In this document: in pieces, positions 51,354-61,768 of the stretch
Position numbering within the stretch: the stretch's first letter is position 1
Layout of the letters: the number at the start of each line of letters is the position of its first letter
Source: Pythium myriotylum
Taxonomy: Eukaryota; Oomycota; Peronosporomycetes; Pythiales; Pythiaceae
Assembly (NCBI GenBank): GCA_023091665.1
Contig: JALJCQ010000025.1
Location: 496,001-560,000 of the forward strand
DNA length: 64,000 nucleotides
Reading direction: 5' to 3'
Notes under the pieces: generated by a model
The model's input: the letters and a program-made list of their open reading frames with translations, nothing else
Database searches by the model: none
Told to the model about the DNA's origin: nothing
Made by a program: the position numbers and the translations under genes

Positions 51354-54281
51354 CTACCCCTCCATGAGACAGCCGACGACAAGGACTGCCCAAGCTCGGA
51401 GATCTTCCGGACCTTGTTGGGCAAGTCGTGTGAGCGGTTCTAGCACGCCTTCTTGGACTGCGATCGCTTGTCCTGCTGCGTTACCAGCGACTAGAGGCCC
51501 CAATAGCATCATGGCAGGCAGCTTGGTCTGGTCCGATCCATTCCGGATTGCGTTCACGAGTGTCTCGATGGCTCCGGCCTTTGTCAACTCCTCCTGCACG
51601 TCCTCATCGCAGTCGGCAAGAAGTCCTCCCAGAACCATTGTCGACATCACGACCAGATCAGCTCGCTCTGATCTCACCAATTCGACAAATGGAGCGATTG
51701 CACCACTCGCGACCACTGTTGCTTGCATCTCTTTGTCATCCTCCATCAGATTCTGCAGCACGCAGAGCACAGAGGCTTTGTCGAGCTGGCTTTCGGTCGA
51801 CAGGAGAGCCACAAGCATTGGAATCACATCTGTCTTCCGAGTGGAGACCTTGATGAGGGGATTTGAGTTGGCGTTGGCGGTGATCGTTTGGAGCGTACTT
51901 ACCGCTCTCTCCTTTATGTTGTCTGGGCTGTTGTGGAGGAGTTCAACAAGACGTGCGACACCATCGGCCTCAACCACACGTTGACAGGCGTCAGGACTCA
52001 CGTTCATCAGCGTCTGCAATGCGAGCGAGGCGTTGTTGATTGCACCCTGTGTGTCGATGTGGAGAAGTCGCACCAGCGCCGGAATTGCGTCCAAAGCCTC
52101 TTCGCGGGATGCTGCATTCAAAGCCTCTTCGCGGGATGCTGCATTCAAAGCGAGGATCGTAGTGAGTGCCAGAGAAGCGAATGTTGTCTCCAACTCCTCC
52201 CGAGTCTGCAGCACGTCGACAAGGACGGAGATGACACCAGCCTCGACAGCCTTGTCGCAAGCATCATTGTTGCGCACGAGCTCCATCACTAGCACAAGAG
52301 CCTTCCGTCGGATCGATACCGACTCTAGACGAATGAGCACGAGAAGAGCTTCCACGACACCGCACGCCGCGGCCGCCTGCTGAGCATGTCGGCAATCGTG
52401 GGTCAGCTCGTGTAGCAGCGCCACAGCTCTCTCCACATCATCTTCCGAGTCAAAGCGCAGCAATTTCGCGACGTGCTCAATGGCGCCCGCATCGACTACC
52501 TCATCTTTAGCCTCCGAGTTGTTGTCAACCAAACACGAGATAACAGAGTTAGTGACGGCTCGCTCTGTCTCCGCTGGTGAGTCGAGGAGTTTGACAATCG
52601 TGAAGACTCCACCGGTTTTGAGAATCGCCACTGCTGCTTCAGGCTTGGCTTTGAGCAGCTCGTGGAGCACGATCAATATGTTTGTTTTGTCCTCCTTCCG
52701 ATTCAAAAGACCGACGACAATATCGATGGACAGGATCAATTCATCCTGCACGGCAGCGCACCTTTTAACGAGCTCGACGAGCGCCAGCGTCGTCTTCACA
52801 AAGGCGTCTTCAATGGTCGCGACCCGCGCAAACGCGAGCAGTTGCTCGACGGCACCAACAATCTGCGCCAACGTCTGGGCCGCCGCATTGCCGTGCACGA
52901 GCGACGAAAGTGTGTAGGCTGCCTGGAGTTTCATCAACTGATCGTCTGCACGAAGTAGGCTCACAGCGATGACAGCAGCACCAGCTGTGTTGGCGGCGAT
53001 CTGTGCCTTTGCGTTGGTTGTCGTGAGCGAGCGCAAGGCGTAGAGAGTGTTGAATCGTCGCTGCATGGAGCCATCGTCCACAACAGCGACGAGTTTTGCC
53101 CCGCCGTCAAAATCAAGCACCGCGCGTTGGACAGCAGCGTTGTCGTCCATCATCCGCGCGATTGCCAGCACAGCGTTGGTGGCCACATCGTCGTCAGCGG
53201 ATTCCATGAGCTTGAGCAGGAGTGGCACGGCGCCAGCGACGAGAGCGCGATACTGTGCGGATGGACAGTCTGTCACGAACTTGATCAGTGCCGCAACAGG
53301 CGGTGATATGCCCAGTCGAAGGGACTTGACGAGTGTTTCCACAGCGTTGGCCTCCATCATAGCAGTCAGGTGTTCGTTTGAGTCACCGGCGATTTTTGAA
53401 AGCGCCGATGCAGCACAGAAGACATTGGTCTCGAGGCCAGTTTCAAGCAGTCGATTAAGTGGGTGGATGGCGCCGGCGGCCACTGCCGCCTTTTGACTTG
53501 CGGGGTTGCCGTCCGCCAACGCTGCAAGCGCGTACGCTGCAACCGCAGATTCCCTATCGATTCTTTTAGCCACGAGGTCGACAAGAAACGGGACGATGCC
53601 AGCATTGACAACTGCGTTCTGCGCCTTTGCATTTTCGTGGAAGAGCCTTGATGTTACGACGATTGCGGTCGATCTGTATGTCGGGATGAGGAGCATCTCC
53701 ACAAGCGGTTCTGCTGCGCCGGCATCCAGAGCGGCACTCTGGCCAGCATGGGATCCGTCCACGATGGCGCCGATGATCGAGAGAACCTGGCGCTTGGCCC
53801 CATCGGGTCCGTTGGTGAGGATCTCGACGAGCCGCGGCAGTATGTCGCCTTCAATGACAGCGGAGCGCGCCGACGTATTGCGCATGAGTTCAGCCAAGAC
53901 CTCTGTGCCGTACACGAGTGCGTCGCCGCTGCCGCTGCGCAACCGCTGAAAAAGGTGAGTTAGCACATTCGCTTCGAGAGACTGGGTGTGAGCTGGTCGG
54001 TAGCTGTCGATGAGATGCGAAAGAGCCTGTGATACCCTGCCGTCTTCAGCGGGCTCGCTTTGCAACATTTCCACGAGAGCTCGGACACCGCCAGCGTTCA
54101 CGATGGCTACACGAGCGTTTCCGCTTGTGAGAGAACGTCGATTCGAGATCAAGAGACCGAGGACCTTGTTTTGCGTGAGACCATCGGCAAGCAACGAGAC
54201 GAGCTCGGTCGCCGCGAGGTGGCGTGTGTTGGCGTCCGAACTGAGGAGTCGGTCAGTGAGCGTCTCGAACTGTGTCATCAT
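51354..54281 (-). CDS. Armadillo-repeat protein 1 (975 residues)
   Basis: ATG 54281 (MMTQFETLTDRLLSSDANTR) opens an uninterrupted frame to TGA at 51354. Roughly 22 armadillo-type repeats of 41-43 residues fill it, with the recurring pattern AQxAAVxAGAIxxLVxLL then a helix ending in xALxxLVxxN. Examples are NPASQKAAVAAGAIHPLNRL and HAGQSAALDAGAAEPLVEML. There is no other domain, signal peptide or membrane segment. ARM arrays form superhelical protein-binding scaffolds (as in Vac8, beta-catenin, importin alpha); partners are unknown here. It contains a perfect 27-nt tandem duplication. It heads or ends a four-gene tandem array on this strand. Confidence 0.9.
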   Translation of the reverse strand: MMTQFETLTDRLLSSDANTRHLAATELVSLLADGLTQNKVLGLLISNRRSLTSGNARVAIVNAGGVRALVEMLQSEPAEDGRVSQALSHLIDSYRPAHTQSLEANVLTHLFQRLRSGSGDALVYGTEVLAELMRNTSARSAVIEGDILPRLVEILTNGPDGAKRQVLSIIGAIVDGSHAGQSAALDAGAAEPLVEMLLIPTYRSTAIVVTSRLFHENAKAQNAVVNAGIVPFLVDLVAKRIDRESAVAAYALAALADGNPASQKAAVAAGAIHPLNRLLETGLETNVFCAASALSKIAGDSNEHLTAMMEANAVETLVKSLRLGISPPVAALIKFVTDCPSAQYRALVAGAVPLLLKLMESADDDVATNAVLAIARMMDDNAAVQRAVLDFDGGAKLVAVVDDGSMQRRFNTLYALRSLTTTNAKAQIAANTAGAAVIAVSLLRADDQLMKLQAAYTLSSLVHGNAAAQTLAQIVGAVEQLLAFARVATIEDAFVKTTLALVELVKRCAAVQDELILSIDIVVGLLNRKEDKTNILIVLHELLKAKPEAAVAILKTGGVFTIVKLLDSPAETERAVTNSVISCLVDNNSEAKDEVVDAGAIEHVAKLLRFDSEDDVERAVALLHELTHDCRHAQQAAAACGVVEALLVLIRLESVSIRRKALVLVMELVRNNDACDKAVEAGVISVLVDVLQTREELETTFASLALTTILALNAASREEALNAASREEALDAIPALVRLLHIDTQGAINNASLALQTLMNVSPDACQRVVEADGVARLVELLHNSPDNIKERAVSTLQTITANANSNPLIKVSTRKTDVIPMLVALLSTESQLDKASVLCVLQNLMEDDKEMQATVVASGAIAPFVELVRSERADLVVMSTMVLGGLLADCDEDVQEELTKAGAIETLVNAIRNGSDQTKLPAMMLLGPLVAGNAAGQAIAVQEGVLEPLTRLAQQGPEDLRAWAVLVVGCLMEG
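52095..52148 (+). repeat. 27-nt perfect tandem duplication inside ARM gene 1
   Basis: Two identical adjacent copies (52095-52121 and 52122-52148) encode a repeated nine-residue unit (ALNAASREE). The frame is kept, and an armadillo loop is lengthened by nine residues. Absence of any mismatch suggests a recent event. Confidence 0.95.
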
Positions 54282-54737
54282 GTGTTCGTTTGTGTTGGAA
54301 GTTTGAATTGTGAAGAGATCGAAGTGAGAGGCAATGGATAAGAGTGGTGGTGGGCGAGTGACGGTGGGTTACGCATGTTCACGCGGGTGAGAGAAGAATT
54401 CTGATGCGATTCAACTCTCGCGGGATGCGAGTGCAACTCCACCCATGGGAATGAGTGGGTACCGCTTTTGGGAACGGACAAGTTAAAATCTGAATCGACC
54501 ACGTACACTAGGAACAGCTGGTCGTCATCCCGTGACCACCAGTCGAGCTGAGTTGAACACGGTGGATCGTCTCATGACAATTGCGGAATCGCCGCAAAGA
54601 GAACTGGAGAGGACTGGCAGTTTGTAGAACTCGTTAGCACAACAGACTGCGCTGACAATCAGAGAAGAATCTCATTTCCACTAAAGAGTTTTAAAATCGC
54701 GAACGCTCGTTCTGGAGCCTCCGTCTTCGTCGATGAC
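54282..54737. other. Intergenic region, ARM gene 1 promoter side
   Basis: About 450 nt. No gene was recognised. The part next to ATG 54281 is rich in CA/TC on the coding strand, as leaders often are. Confidence 0.4.
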
Positions 54738-55076
54738 TTACTGAACACGGAGGTGACGAAGAAGACGCGTAACACCGGCGGCTGGCGTTGGAGCATCCGT
54801 TGGAGAATCAGTCGGGGCAAGCGTGGGTGGGTCCGTCGGGGCCAGCGTAGGCGAGTCTGTCGGTGGGAGCGTGGGCGCAGCGGTCGGCTGATCAGTCGGC
54901 TTCGGGGAGTGGCTGTGAGAAGCTCTCGGCGTCCATGACGGTGGTGTCGGCAAGCCACTCGCAGTAGGCAATGGGTGTGGTCGGTGGATCGATTTCCTCA
55001 TCACTGGTGAGCCGAAAGGCGCGCTTGAGGCATCTGTGAAGGCGACGAGGAGAGCGGTAATCGTATAGAGCTTCAT
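54738..55076 (-). CDS. Small secreted protein with Pro/Thr-rich repeats
   Basis: ATG 55076 starts MKLYTITALLVAFTDASSA, a good signal peptide. After it come about 40 residues of basic/Pro-rich sequence and then repeats of the form PTDxPTLAPTD (four to five units) ending GVTRLLRHLRVQ; 112 residues in total. Such Pro/Thr-rich tracts are common O-glycosylated linkers in oomycete cell-wall or secreted proteins, usually attached to a globular domain. None is present, so this may be a truncated gene or a free linker-like protein. It lies between ARM genes 1 and 2 on the same strand. Confidence 0.6.
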   Translation of the reverse strand: MKLYTITALLVAFTDASSAPFGSPVMRKSIHRPHPLPTASGLPTPPSWTPRASHSHSPKPTDQPTAAPTLPPTDSPTLAPTDPPTLAPTDSPTDAPTPAAGVTRLLRHLRVQ

Positions 55077-55316
55077 CTCGGTCGGTCTTGTGGAGGTCTT
55101 GTGGGGCTCGTTGGTTTTCTGGTAATGATGCTTGCCAACGAGCACTACTTGTTGTTGTTCGCGTCCTCGCGGTCGTTCAAATGTTGCAACTGTCGGAGAC
55201 GAGTTCGCAGCCGACTAGGACGAGCTGAGTACGGATCACCGAGTGGCCCCTCTCGTCCTCGGAAAAGTCAACCCAAACAGACTGCAATATAATTCCAAGT
55301 AATCACATGTCGCAGA

Positions 55317-58300
55317 TCAGGCTCCCTGTGAATGCAACATCGCCAGCGCCGCCTTCGCTTTCGCTCGAGTATCGTCGCTTGAACATTTCGCCACCGCTTC
55401 CAGCGCTTCCAATCCGCCCAGTGACGAGACCAGTTCTCTCCGCACGCGGTCGTCTGCTGCAAAGTCCTCTATTGCCTCGACCACCATTTCCTGCTCTGCG
55501 TCGCCCAGCTGCTTCAAGTTGTCCAAGAGTCGTCTCACGACGAACGTTTCTCTCGCGGCGTCTCTTTCCTCCGAGCAGTTCTTCAGAAGATACAGCAACC
55601 CAGTCCCTGCGCCTACCATCTCGCTGATAGTTTCTGTCGCAACCATATCACACAACTTCTCCATTGCATTTGCGTCAGCCACTGCTGCTGCGGTCGATGC
55701 GTTGTTGCGAGCAAGCAGACCCAGCGCACACGCTGCAGCAGCGCGTACGTCGATCTCCTCGTCACTAAGACGAACCATCAGAATGGAGACCACGCCCGCA
55801 GCGATGAGTTTGGCTTGGTTTTGTGGGCTTTCCTTCGCGAGACAGCCGAGTGCGCAGATCGCAAACCTTGCGCCGTTCGAGTCGCCTTCGCGCACTAGTT
55901 GGAAGAGACCGCGTATAGCTTCGTCAGTGAGTGCATCCTCACCTGTGACTCGCTGGTTTTCGACGAGACAGCCAAGTGCCATCGCCGCCCACGGTCGAAC
56001 GATCTCTGCGCCATTGCTGATCAAATCGACCAGGCAACGAAGTACGCCAGCTTGGATTGCTAGCGCCTGAGCGATTGAGTTCCGTAAGGCAACCAGGCCA
56101 AGAAGCATGGACGCAGCCAGTTGCATCTCCGCGGAGCTTGCCAAAATCAACGAAGCCAGTGTCTCTACCATCCCTGACGACGTCAACTCATTCTTGAGAG
56201 TCCTGTCGCCCTCACCGACGAGGCTGACCAGCAACAAAATCGCGACAACTTGCAGGTCTTCAGTGCTGGCTCGCACCATCTCGACGAGAGGGTGGACAAT
56301 GCCGCTAGCAGCAATCGCAGCTCGTAGTTCCTGGCTATCCTCGAGCAGAATTTGACAAGCAGCGATCGCCATCATTCGGTCTTTGTCCCGTCCAGCACGA
56401 GACACCGCAACAAGCTGCTCGATTATGCCTGCAGCCACAGCGGCGCTTTTAAGCAACGGTCGCCCTCTCAAGACGTCGGTAAAGCCCTTGAGCGCGACAG
56501 CACTCACGTCGAGAGAACCATCCCGGATGCACTCGACAAAGCGATCAACCGCCTGCACAGAGATGAGTCGTTCTTGCATGCCGTCTCCTGCGTTGAGGAG
56601 CTCCCGCAGGACCAACACTGCGTTAGCGGTAGAAGCCTGGTTTTCTGGATCCAGTAGATCAGCTACAACGGATATGGGGTCGTGCGTATAGGTGTTAACC
56701 GAAGGCCCTGCTGCCAGCAGCAGGGCAAGCAAAGTCGCTGCTGACTCGGCCTCCCGACCTTCTCGCGTCTGAAGCAAGCTCATCAACATCGGGATGGCAC
56801 CCGCCGACTTAATAGCTACTCGTGCGATATCATTGCATCGGACACAATCCCGAAGCAAAACGAGAGCGCTTTGTCGAACGAGCTCAGATTCGTGGAGCCC
56901 GAGGTGGACGAGGCGAGCTACGACAACCGGGCGGAGAAACGCGTCTTGCGCTTCGCGCGAACCAACCACGAGTTCCCACAACGCTTGTATCGACGCGTGG
57001 ATCTCGTCCTGCGAGTCAGAGTGCATCATTCGCGCGAGGCGATCCAGCGCTCCTAGGCTCAGGACTTCACGCTTGGCCTCTGGATAGTTTTCCACAGCAC
57101 GAGCCAAAGCTGAGGCAGCGTTTTCTCGTTGGATGTCATCCTCGGAGATCAGCAGCTCGACGAGGCTCAGCAACACACCAGACTCCAGCACCGCGGTTTG
57201 GGCCTCTGCGTTGTTCCTCACCAGCTCCTTTAACAGGATACACACATTCGCTTTGTTTGTGGTCCCGGTAGAGACCAGTAGCTGTTTCACAATCTCGATG
57301 CCGCCGGCTTGGATCAATGCCGTCAGTCCAACCGGAAGATCCAGTACGATTTTGGAGAGAGCAAATGTGGCCTTGACGAGCGCGTCGTCCCTCGCAACCC
57401 GCATGTGCTCGACCAAGAGAGGCACCGCCCCAACATCGACCGCCGCGGTCTGCGCTTCTGGAAATCCTCCGACCAGCGATCCCAGTGTGTACGCGGAGGT
57501 CAGTCGCAACTCGTCTATGTCCGATTGGAGCAGGGCTACGGTGACTTCTACTACATCTGTATCCAAAACTCGCGCCTGGGCCTGTCGGTTTCCATCGACG
57601 AGCGTCACTAACGCAATGAGCGCGTGAAGTCGAGGCGACGTGCCACCACGACGAGCCACCTCTACGAGTCGTTTCTCGCCTTCTACTTCCAATACAGCAT
57701 CTTGAACTAAGGCATTGCCGTCTGAAAGTCGTCCCAACGCGAGAGCTGCGTTCGTGGCCAGATCCTCGGGACCTCCGGGAGATAAGAGTGACACGAGCAG
57801 AGGCACAGCCCCCGCGACGAGCGCACGTTCTTGAGCGGTTCGATGGCGCATTACGAGGTTTGCCAAGGTCGCCAGCGGCTCTGCAAGCCCTGGTATCGAG
57901 CGAAGCAAGCCAATAATTGATTCGACCGCGTTAGCCTCCACGAGAAGGTCCCGGTAGCCGTCAACAAACTGGTCCAGCGCAATGACCGCATAGGATGCAT
58001 TCCGATCTGTGGCAGCCTCCACGAGCCGCAGCAGCAAAGATATTGCGCCGGCGTCCACCGCCACGCGTCGGCTGTGCGGGTTGTTGTAAGCTATCATCGC
58101 GAGTGCGAAGGCTGCGGCGGGAGGCTCCCGATCTGTCCCAGCAACGAGCAAATCGAGTAGTACGGAAATGACACCGGCGTCGACTGCGGCGTTTTGAATA
58201 GGAGTGTTGTCTAGCACAAATGTACCGAGCGACAGAATCACTGCGAGTCTGCTGGAGCTCGACTCAAGCATGCGTGCGATGGGCTCCATCACTCCAGCCT

Positions 58301-59588
58301 CCACAGCTGAAAGCTTCGCCGCCGGATTGCTTGCCGTAATGCACTCGATAATTTCAAAAGCATACAGTCGAGCTTTCTCCGGCCCTCGATCCATGATCGT
58401 GACGAGGGGTTTCAGCATGCCGGCGTCTCGAGCGGCCCGGTGGTAGGAGCCATCTAATATGAGGATGTTTCGCAAAAGGATTGTATCGTTGACGAGTGCT
58501 TCGCCGCTTCCAGTGCGTATCCGGGCGAAGAGGCGAGGCAGAATACCGACGGACACAGCTTCCTTTGCAGCGAGTGCGTTGTTGTCTACCAGACGCGCGA
58601 GTGCGAGACTCGCCTCGGTGCTCTCGCTGTCCACTGAAGAACTGATAAAGTCGACAAACGGCTTAATCGAGCTAGCGTCGACTGCAGTAACTGATGCTTC
58701 GTCACGTGGTCGATCGAGCATGAGGTTGGCGATCTCAGTTGCCGTTGCTGAGATTGGCTCGTCACTGAGCATTCGAGTGAGGCGAGGCACGACGCCGGCG
58801 TCGATGGCCGCCATTTTGGCTTGTTCATTGCTCGCAAATAGCACTGCTAACGCGTGGCATGCTTCTGTTTTAACAGCGCCATTGCTGGACTCAAGCAGAC
58901 CAGCGAGCAGCCTTGCAGCACCAGCAATGGTAGCAGTAACCTTGCCTTGAGGGTTTTCGTCCAAGAGACAGCGCAAGGCTTTGACGGTGTTTGCATCACC
59001 GTCGTGGTTGTTCAATAACGCTGACATAACTCCTTGAATGCCGCTTGCCACTACCGCTTGCATCTGTGTTCTTGGATTTCCTTCCACGAGCAGTGCCAGT
59101 GTGAGCGCCGCTTCCCTAACAAGGACTCGGCAAGGACTCGCCAGCAAATTGACGATCACGCCAATGGCACCTGCGCTTGCGGCGGCATCTTGGTGGTCAG
59201 AGCACCCAGCGATAAGCTGCCGCAGTGCGAACAATGCTAAAGATTGAGCCGCGCGATCTCCTTTCGCCAGGATCTCAACTATCGGTTGTACAGCTCCGGC
59301 CTCGATCTCAGCGGCTTGGGTCTCCAGTCGACCGCGGGCGAGTCGCGCGAGTGCGTCGAGTGCTGACGACCGGTATCGGTCGGTCTGAAGCAGTTGCACG
59401 AGAGCCGCGACGCCACCAGCGGCGACCACCGTCTGCACATTCGCATTTCGCTTTGTTACGGTTTGTAGCACGTCGAGCGCCTCGCTCGGGTCGGCGCTTC
59501 GAAGAGACGAAACGAGCGATGACGCTGCTGTATCGCGAATGACACGATCGCTCGAGTTGAGCTGATTGAGGAAGTTAGAGTCGGTCAT
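55317..59588 (-). CDS. Armadillo-repeat protein 2 (about 1423 residues)
   Basis: The frame is open from 59750, but the start is placed at ATG 59588 (MTDSNFLNQLNSSDRVIRD). From there the sequence aligns with the N-terminus of ARM gene 1 (short helix, then AAxxLVSxL). ATG 59600 is equally possible. About 33 armadillo repeats follow without a break, such as RTQMQAVVASGIQGVMSALL, EAQTAAVDVGAVPLLVEHM and NRQAQARVLDTDVVEVTVAL. No other domain. At this size it is far longer than importin alpha or Vac8. An unbroken frame of this length argues that base quality is good in this part of the window. Confidence 0.9.
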   Translation of the reverse strand: MTDSNFLNQLNSSDRVIRDTAASSLVSSLRSADPSEALDVLQTVTKRNANVQTVVAAGGVAALVQLLQTDRYRSSALDALARLARGRLETQAAEIEAGAVQPIVEILAKGDRAAQSLALFALRQLIAGCSDHQDAAASAGAIGVIVNLLASPCRVLVREAALTLALLVEGNPRTQMQAVVASGIQGVMSALLNNHDGDANTVKALRCLLDENPQGKVTATIAGAARLLAGLLESSNGAVKTEACHALAVLFASNEQAKMAAIDAGVVPRLTRMLSDEPISATATEIANLMLDRPRDEASVTAVDASSIKPFVDFISSSVDSESTEASLALARLVDNNALAAKEAVSVGILPRLFARIRTGSGEALVNDTILLRNILILDGSYHRAARDAGMLKPLVTIMDRGPEKARLYAFEIIECITASNPAAKLSAVEAGVMEPIARMLESSSSRLAVILSLGTFVLDNTPIQNAAVDAGVISVLLDLLVAGTDREPPAAAFALAMIAYNNPHSRRVAVDAGAISLLLRLVEAATDRNASYAVIALDQFVDGYRDLLVEANAVESIIGLLRSIPGLAEPLATLANLVMRHRTAQERALVAGAVPLLVSLLSPGGPEDLATNAALALGRLSDGNALVQDAVLEVEGEKRLVEVARRGGTSPRLHALIALVTLVDGNRQAQARVLDTDVVEVTVALLQSDIDELRLTSAYTLGSLVGGFPEAQTAAVDVGAVPLLVEHMRVARDDALVKATFALSKIVLDLPVGLTALIQAGGIEIVKQLLVSTGTTNKANVCILLKELVRNNAEAQTAVLESGVLLSLVELLISEDDIQRENAASALARAVENYPEAKREVLSLGALDRLARMMHSDSQDEIHASIQALWELVVGSREAQDAFLRPVVVARLVHLGLHESELVRQSALVLLRDCVRCNDIARVAIKSAGAIPMLMSLLQTREGREAESAATLLALLLAAGPSVNTYTHDPISVVADLLDPENQASTANAVLVLRELLNAGDGMQERLISVQAVDRFVECIRDGSLDVSAVALKGFTDVLRGRPLLKSAAVAAGIIEQLVAVSRAGRDKDRMMAIAACQILLEDSQELRAAIAASGIVHPLVEMVRASTEDLQVVAILLLVSLVGEGDRTLKNELTSSGMVETLASLILASSAEMQLAASMLLGLVALRNSIAQALAIQAGVLRCLVDLISNGAEIVRPWAAMALGCLVENQRVTGEDALTDEAIRGLFQLVREGDSNGARFAICALGCLAKESPQNQAKLIAAGVVSILMVRLSDEEIDVRAAAACALGLLARNNASTAAAVADANAMEKLCDMVATETISEMVGAGTGLLYLLKNCSEERDAARETFVVRRLLDNLKQLGDAEQEMVVEAIEDFAADDRVRRELVSSLGGLEALEAVAKCSSDDTRAKAKAALAMLHSQGA

Positions 59589-60136
59589 TGTGAGCTGCAT
59601 CGGAGACTTTGAGTTATGTGCGACTTGCGGATCCGGAGTGAACCCAACAAAGAAAGTAAGTTCAGCGTTTGGGTACGAGCGTAAACGTGGAGAAATAGAC
59701 AACCACTCGGAGCCTGGAGTGGTGGTTGATCGAGAATTCAATGGGTTCACGATCTTGTCCGAAGCTTCGCTCGGGTTGCTCTCTCAGCGGCAACCACACT
59801 AAGAGCAACAGGCCGCCCCAAGCCCCCAAACCCCAGGAAGGCTGTGGCGTGGAAGCTTGAGTTCGCCGGTCTCCGCGTTTCAGGAATGTTCGCACACATA
59901 GTCAAGCATGATTGGCAGATCTCCACCCAAAGTAGGCACTTCTCGTCTTTCGTAGCCTGCACTCGTTGGATATATTAGGACACACTCCTGCTAATTTCCG
60001 CTGGCACTCGTTGCTGTCAGCTCAGCCGCTGAGAGAGTTTGGATTCTTGGCCTCCCCGACGCCGTCGTTCGTGCGGTCAAATCGAGAGGTTTATCGAGAC
60101 GGGGAGTAAGGGGATTGAAGCCTTGAAGCTTCTCCT
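59589..60136. other. Intergenic region between ARM genes 2 and 3
   Basis: About 550 nt; no gene recognised. The frame of ARM gene 2 stays open for 54 codons upstream of its chosen start, but that stretch has no armadillo pattern. Confidence 0.4.
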
Positions 60137-61768
60137 TCAAGACAACACAGCCCAAGCCACCAAGATCCCAAGAGCTTGGATTGCTCGCCAGAGCAAGCTA
60201 CCCTCGCCATTATCGAGCAGACTCATAAGAGCTGCTACGGCGCAAGCGTCTACAAGCTTAGGCCGAATTTGAGGCTGGACGGTCGCGAGTTCACAAAGCG
60301 ATTCAATCAAGCTATCTTGGGGGCTCAGTTTTAGGACTAGGACGAGGTAAATGACGCCTGGCTCCCACAACTCGCTTGGCCCTTTGGAAAGAACTCGGAT
60401 CAACGCATCGACAACTCCAGCCTCTTGCGCAGCAATTGTTGATACTGGATACACCACTGCAAACCGAAACAAGGAATTCAAGGCCGCTTCTCTGGTCTCT
60501 GGGCTATCAAAGAGAGCTCCGAGACTCTTCAGGATACCACTGTCGACAATTTCACTCCCGACATCCTCCGCCATGCAACTCATCAAACGAAGCGCGCTGC
60601 ATTTCTCGTCTGATGTGCCTTCTCTGAAAATCTCAAACAGTCGACTCAGAATGCCGCTTTCAACGACGGTAGCTCTGGCATTTTCGTTGTCTTCCACTAG
60701 ATTCGAAAGTGCTAGAAGGTCATTTGCAACTTCTTTGCCACTTCCAGTCTGCAATCGGCTCAGGAGACGAGGGATCGCGCCGGCCTCGATTGCTTCCTTT
60801 TGAGCGTCGGGATTGTTCTCGACAAGATTCGCAAGAGCAAGACTCGTCTTGCTGGTTTCTGTTTGCACCTCGGAGCGCAAGAAATCGACGAAGCCGCCGA
60901 TTGAAGCCGCGTCGACGGGAGCGTTGTCGCGATTGCGATTGTTCATGACGAGATTGCCGAGATCAACCGCCGCTACGTTGAGATTGCGGTCGCTCTGCGA
61001 CGCCGAACGGAAGAAGCCGACAAGACGACGCGCAGCGCCGAATCTGGTTGCAAGCTTTTGCGCCAACTCGTTGTCCTTGGTGAGACAAGCTAAAGCGTGG
61101 CTTGCTTCGGCCTTCTCGGCGACATCACCTGAGCTGAGCAATTCGGTGAGGCACCTCACCGTGTTGGCTTCAATGGCAGCCTGTTGGGCAGCCGCATTCT
61201 CACTAACAAGACACCGAACGGCTTTCGCCGCGTTCACGCGCGCATCACCGACACCGAGCTGGAGCAGGAGAGAGAGCGCGACACAGGCATCGTTGTGTAT
61301 CGCGACGTTCTGGCCTCTCTCACACTTGTCGACAACGAGTGCAAGCGTGAGCGCCGCGTCAGCAGCAACCGCGCTATCGCTTTCAAGCTCCTGCATGAGC
61401 CCAACCAACGCCGGGATGACGCGAGCTTTGATCGCGGCCAGTTGGCACTTGCTTCGACCATCGACGACACGCCGCAGTGTGAGCATCGCGAGGCGCTTGG
61501 TGCGACCACTGCTTGCTGCTGTCAGCAGAGCCACGATTGGCTCGATCACACCACTGTCACTCGCTGTCACTTGCGCAAAGTCGGATCCTTGGACAAGCTG
61601 CGAGAGAAGCTGTACTGCATATTCTTGAACGCGTTCGTCGTCTGTTGTGAGCAGCTTGATGAGCAGAGGAGTCTTCTGGTCGGGCGAGTCGGCGATTAGC
61701 GTGAGTAGCGAGGCGATCTCGTCCGCCGGGGACGGTGGAAGGCGCTGGACGAGATCGATGGAGACCAT
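60137..61768 (-). CDS. Armadillo-repeat protein 3 (about 543 residues)
   Basis: Start placed at ATG 61768 (MVSIDLVQRLPPSPADEIAS), which matches the N-terminal layout of the other members; the frame is open to 61918 but without family sense. About 12 armadillo repeats follow (for example NPDAQKEAIEAGAIPRLLSRL, NAAAQQAAIEANTVRCLTEL). The internal segments RNRDNAPVDAASIGGFVDFL and QTGSGKEVANDLLALSNL closely parallel parts of gene 2 (VTAVDASSIKPFVDFI, RTGSGEALVNDTILLRNI), showing descent from a common gene. It ends abruptly inside repeat-like sequence (QALGILVAWAVLS), so it may be a shortened copy of a longer ancestor. Confidence 0.85.
   Translation of the reverse strand: MVSIDLVQRLPPSPADEIASLLTLIADSPDQKTPLLIKLLTTDDERVQEYAVQLLSQLVQGSDFAQVTASDSGVIEPIVALLTAASSGRTKRLAMLTLRRVVDGRSKCQLAAIKARVIPALVGLMQELESDSAVAADAALTLALVVDKCERGQNVAIHNDACVALSLLLQLGVGDARVNAAKAVRCLVSENAAAQQAAIEANTVRCLTELLSSGDVAEKAEASHALACLTKDNELAQKLATRFGAARRLVGFFRSASQSDRNLNVAAVDLGNLVMNNRNRDNAPVDAASIGGFVDFLRSEVQTETSKTSLALANLVENNPDAQKEAIEAGAIPRLLSRLQTGSGKEVANDLLALSNLVEDNENARATVVESGILSRLFEIFREGTSDEKCSALRLMSCMAEDVGSEIVDSGILKSLGALFDSPETREAALNSLFRFAVVYPVSTIAAQEAGVVDALIRVLSKGPSELWEPGVIYLVLVLKLSPQDSLIESLCELATVQPQIRPKLVDACAVAALMSLLDNGEGSLLWRAIQALGILVAWAVLS

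Noticed and set aside
55519..56070. Plus-strand frames opposite ARM gene 2 (and similar ones at 58459-58950 and 60813-61628)
   Set aside because: Ser/Arg/Ala-rich complements of the armadillo frame, with no start context or domain.
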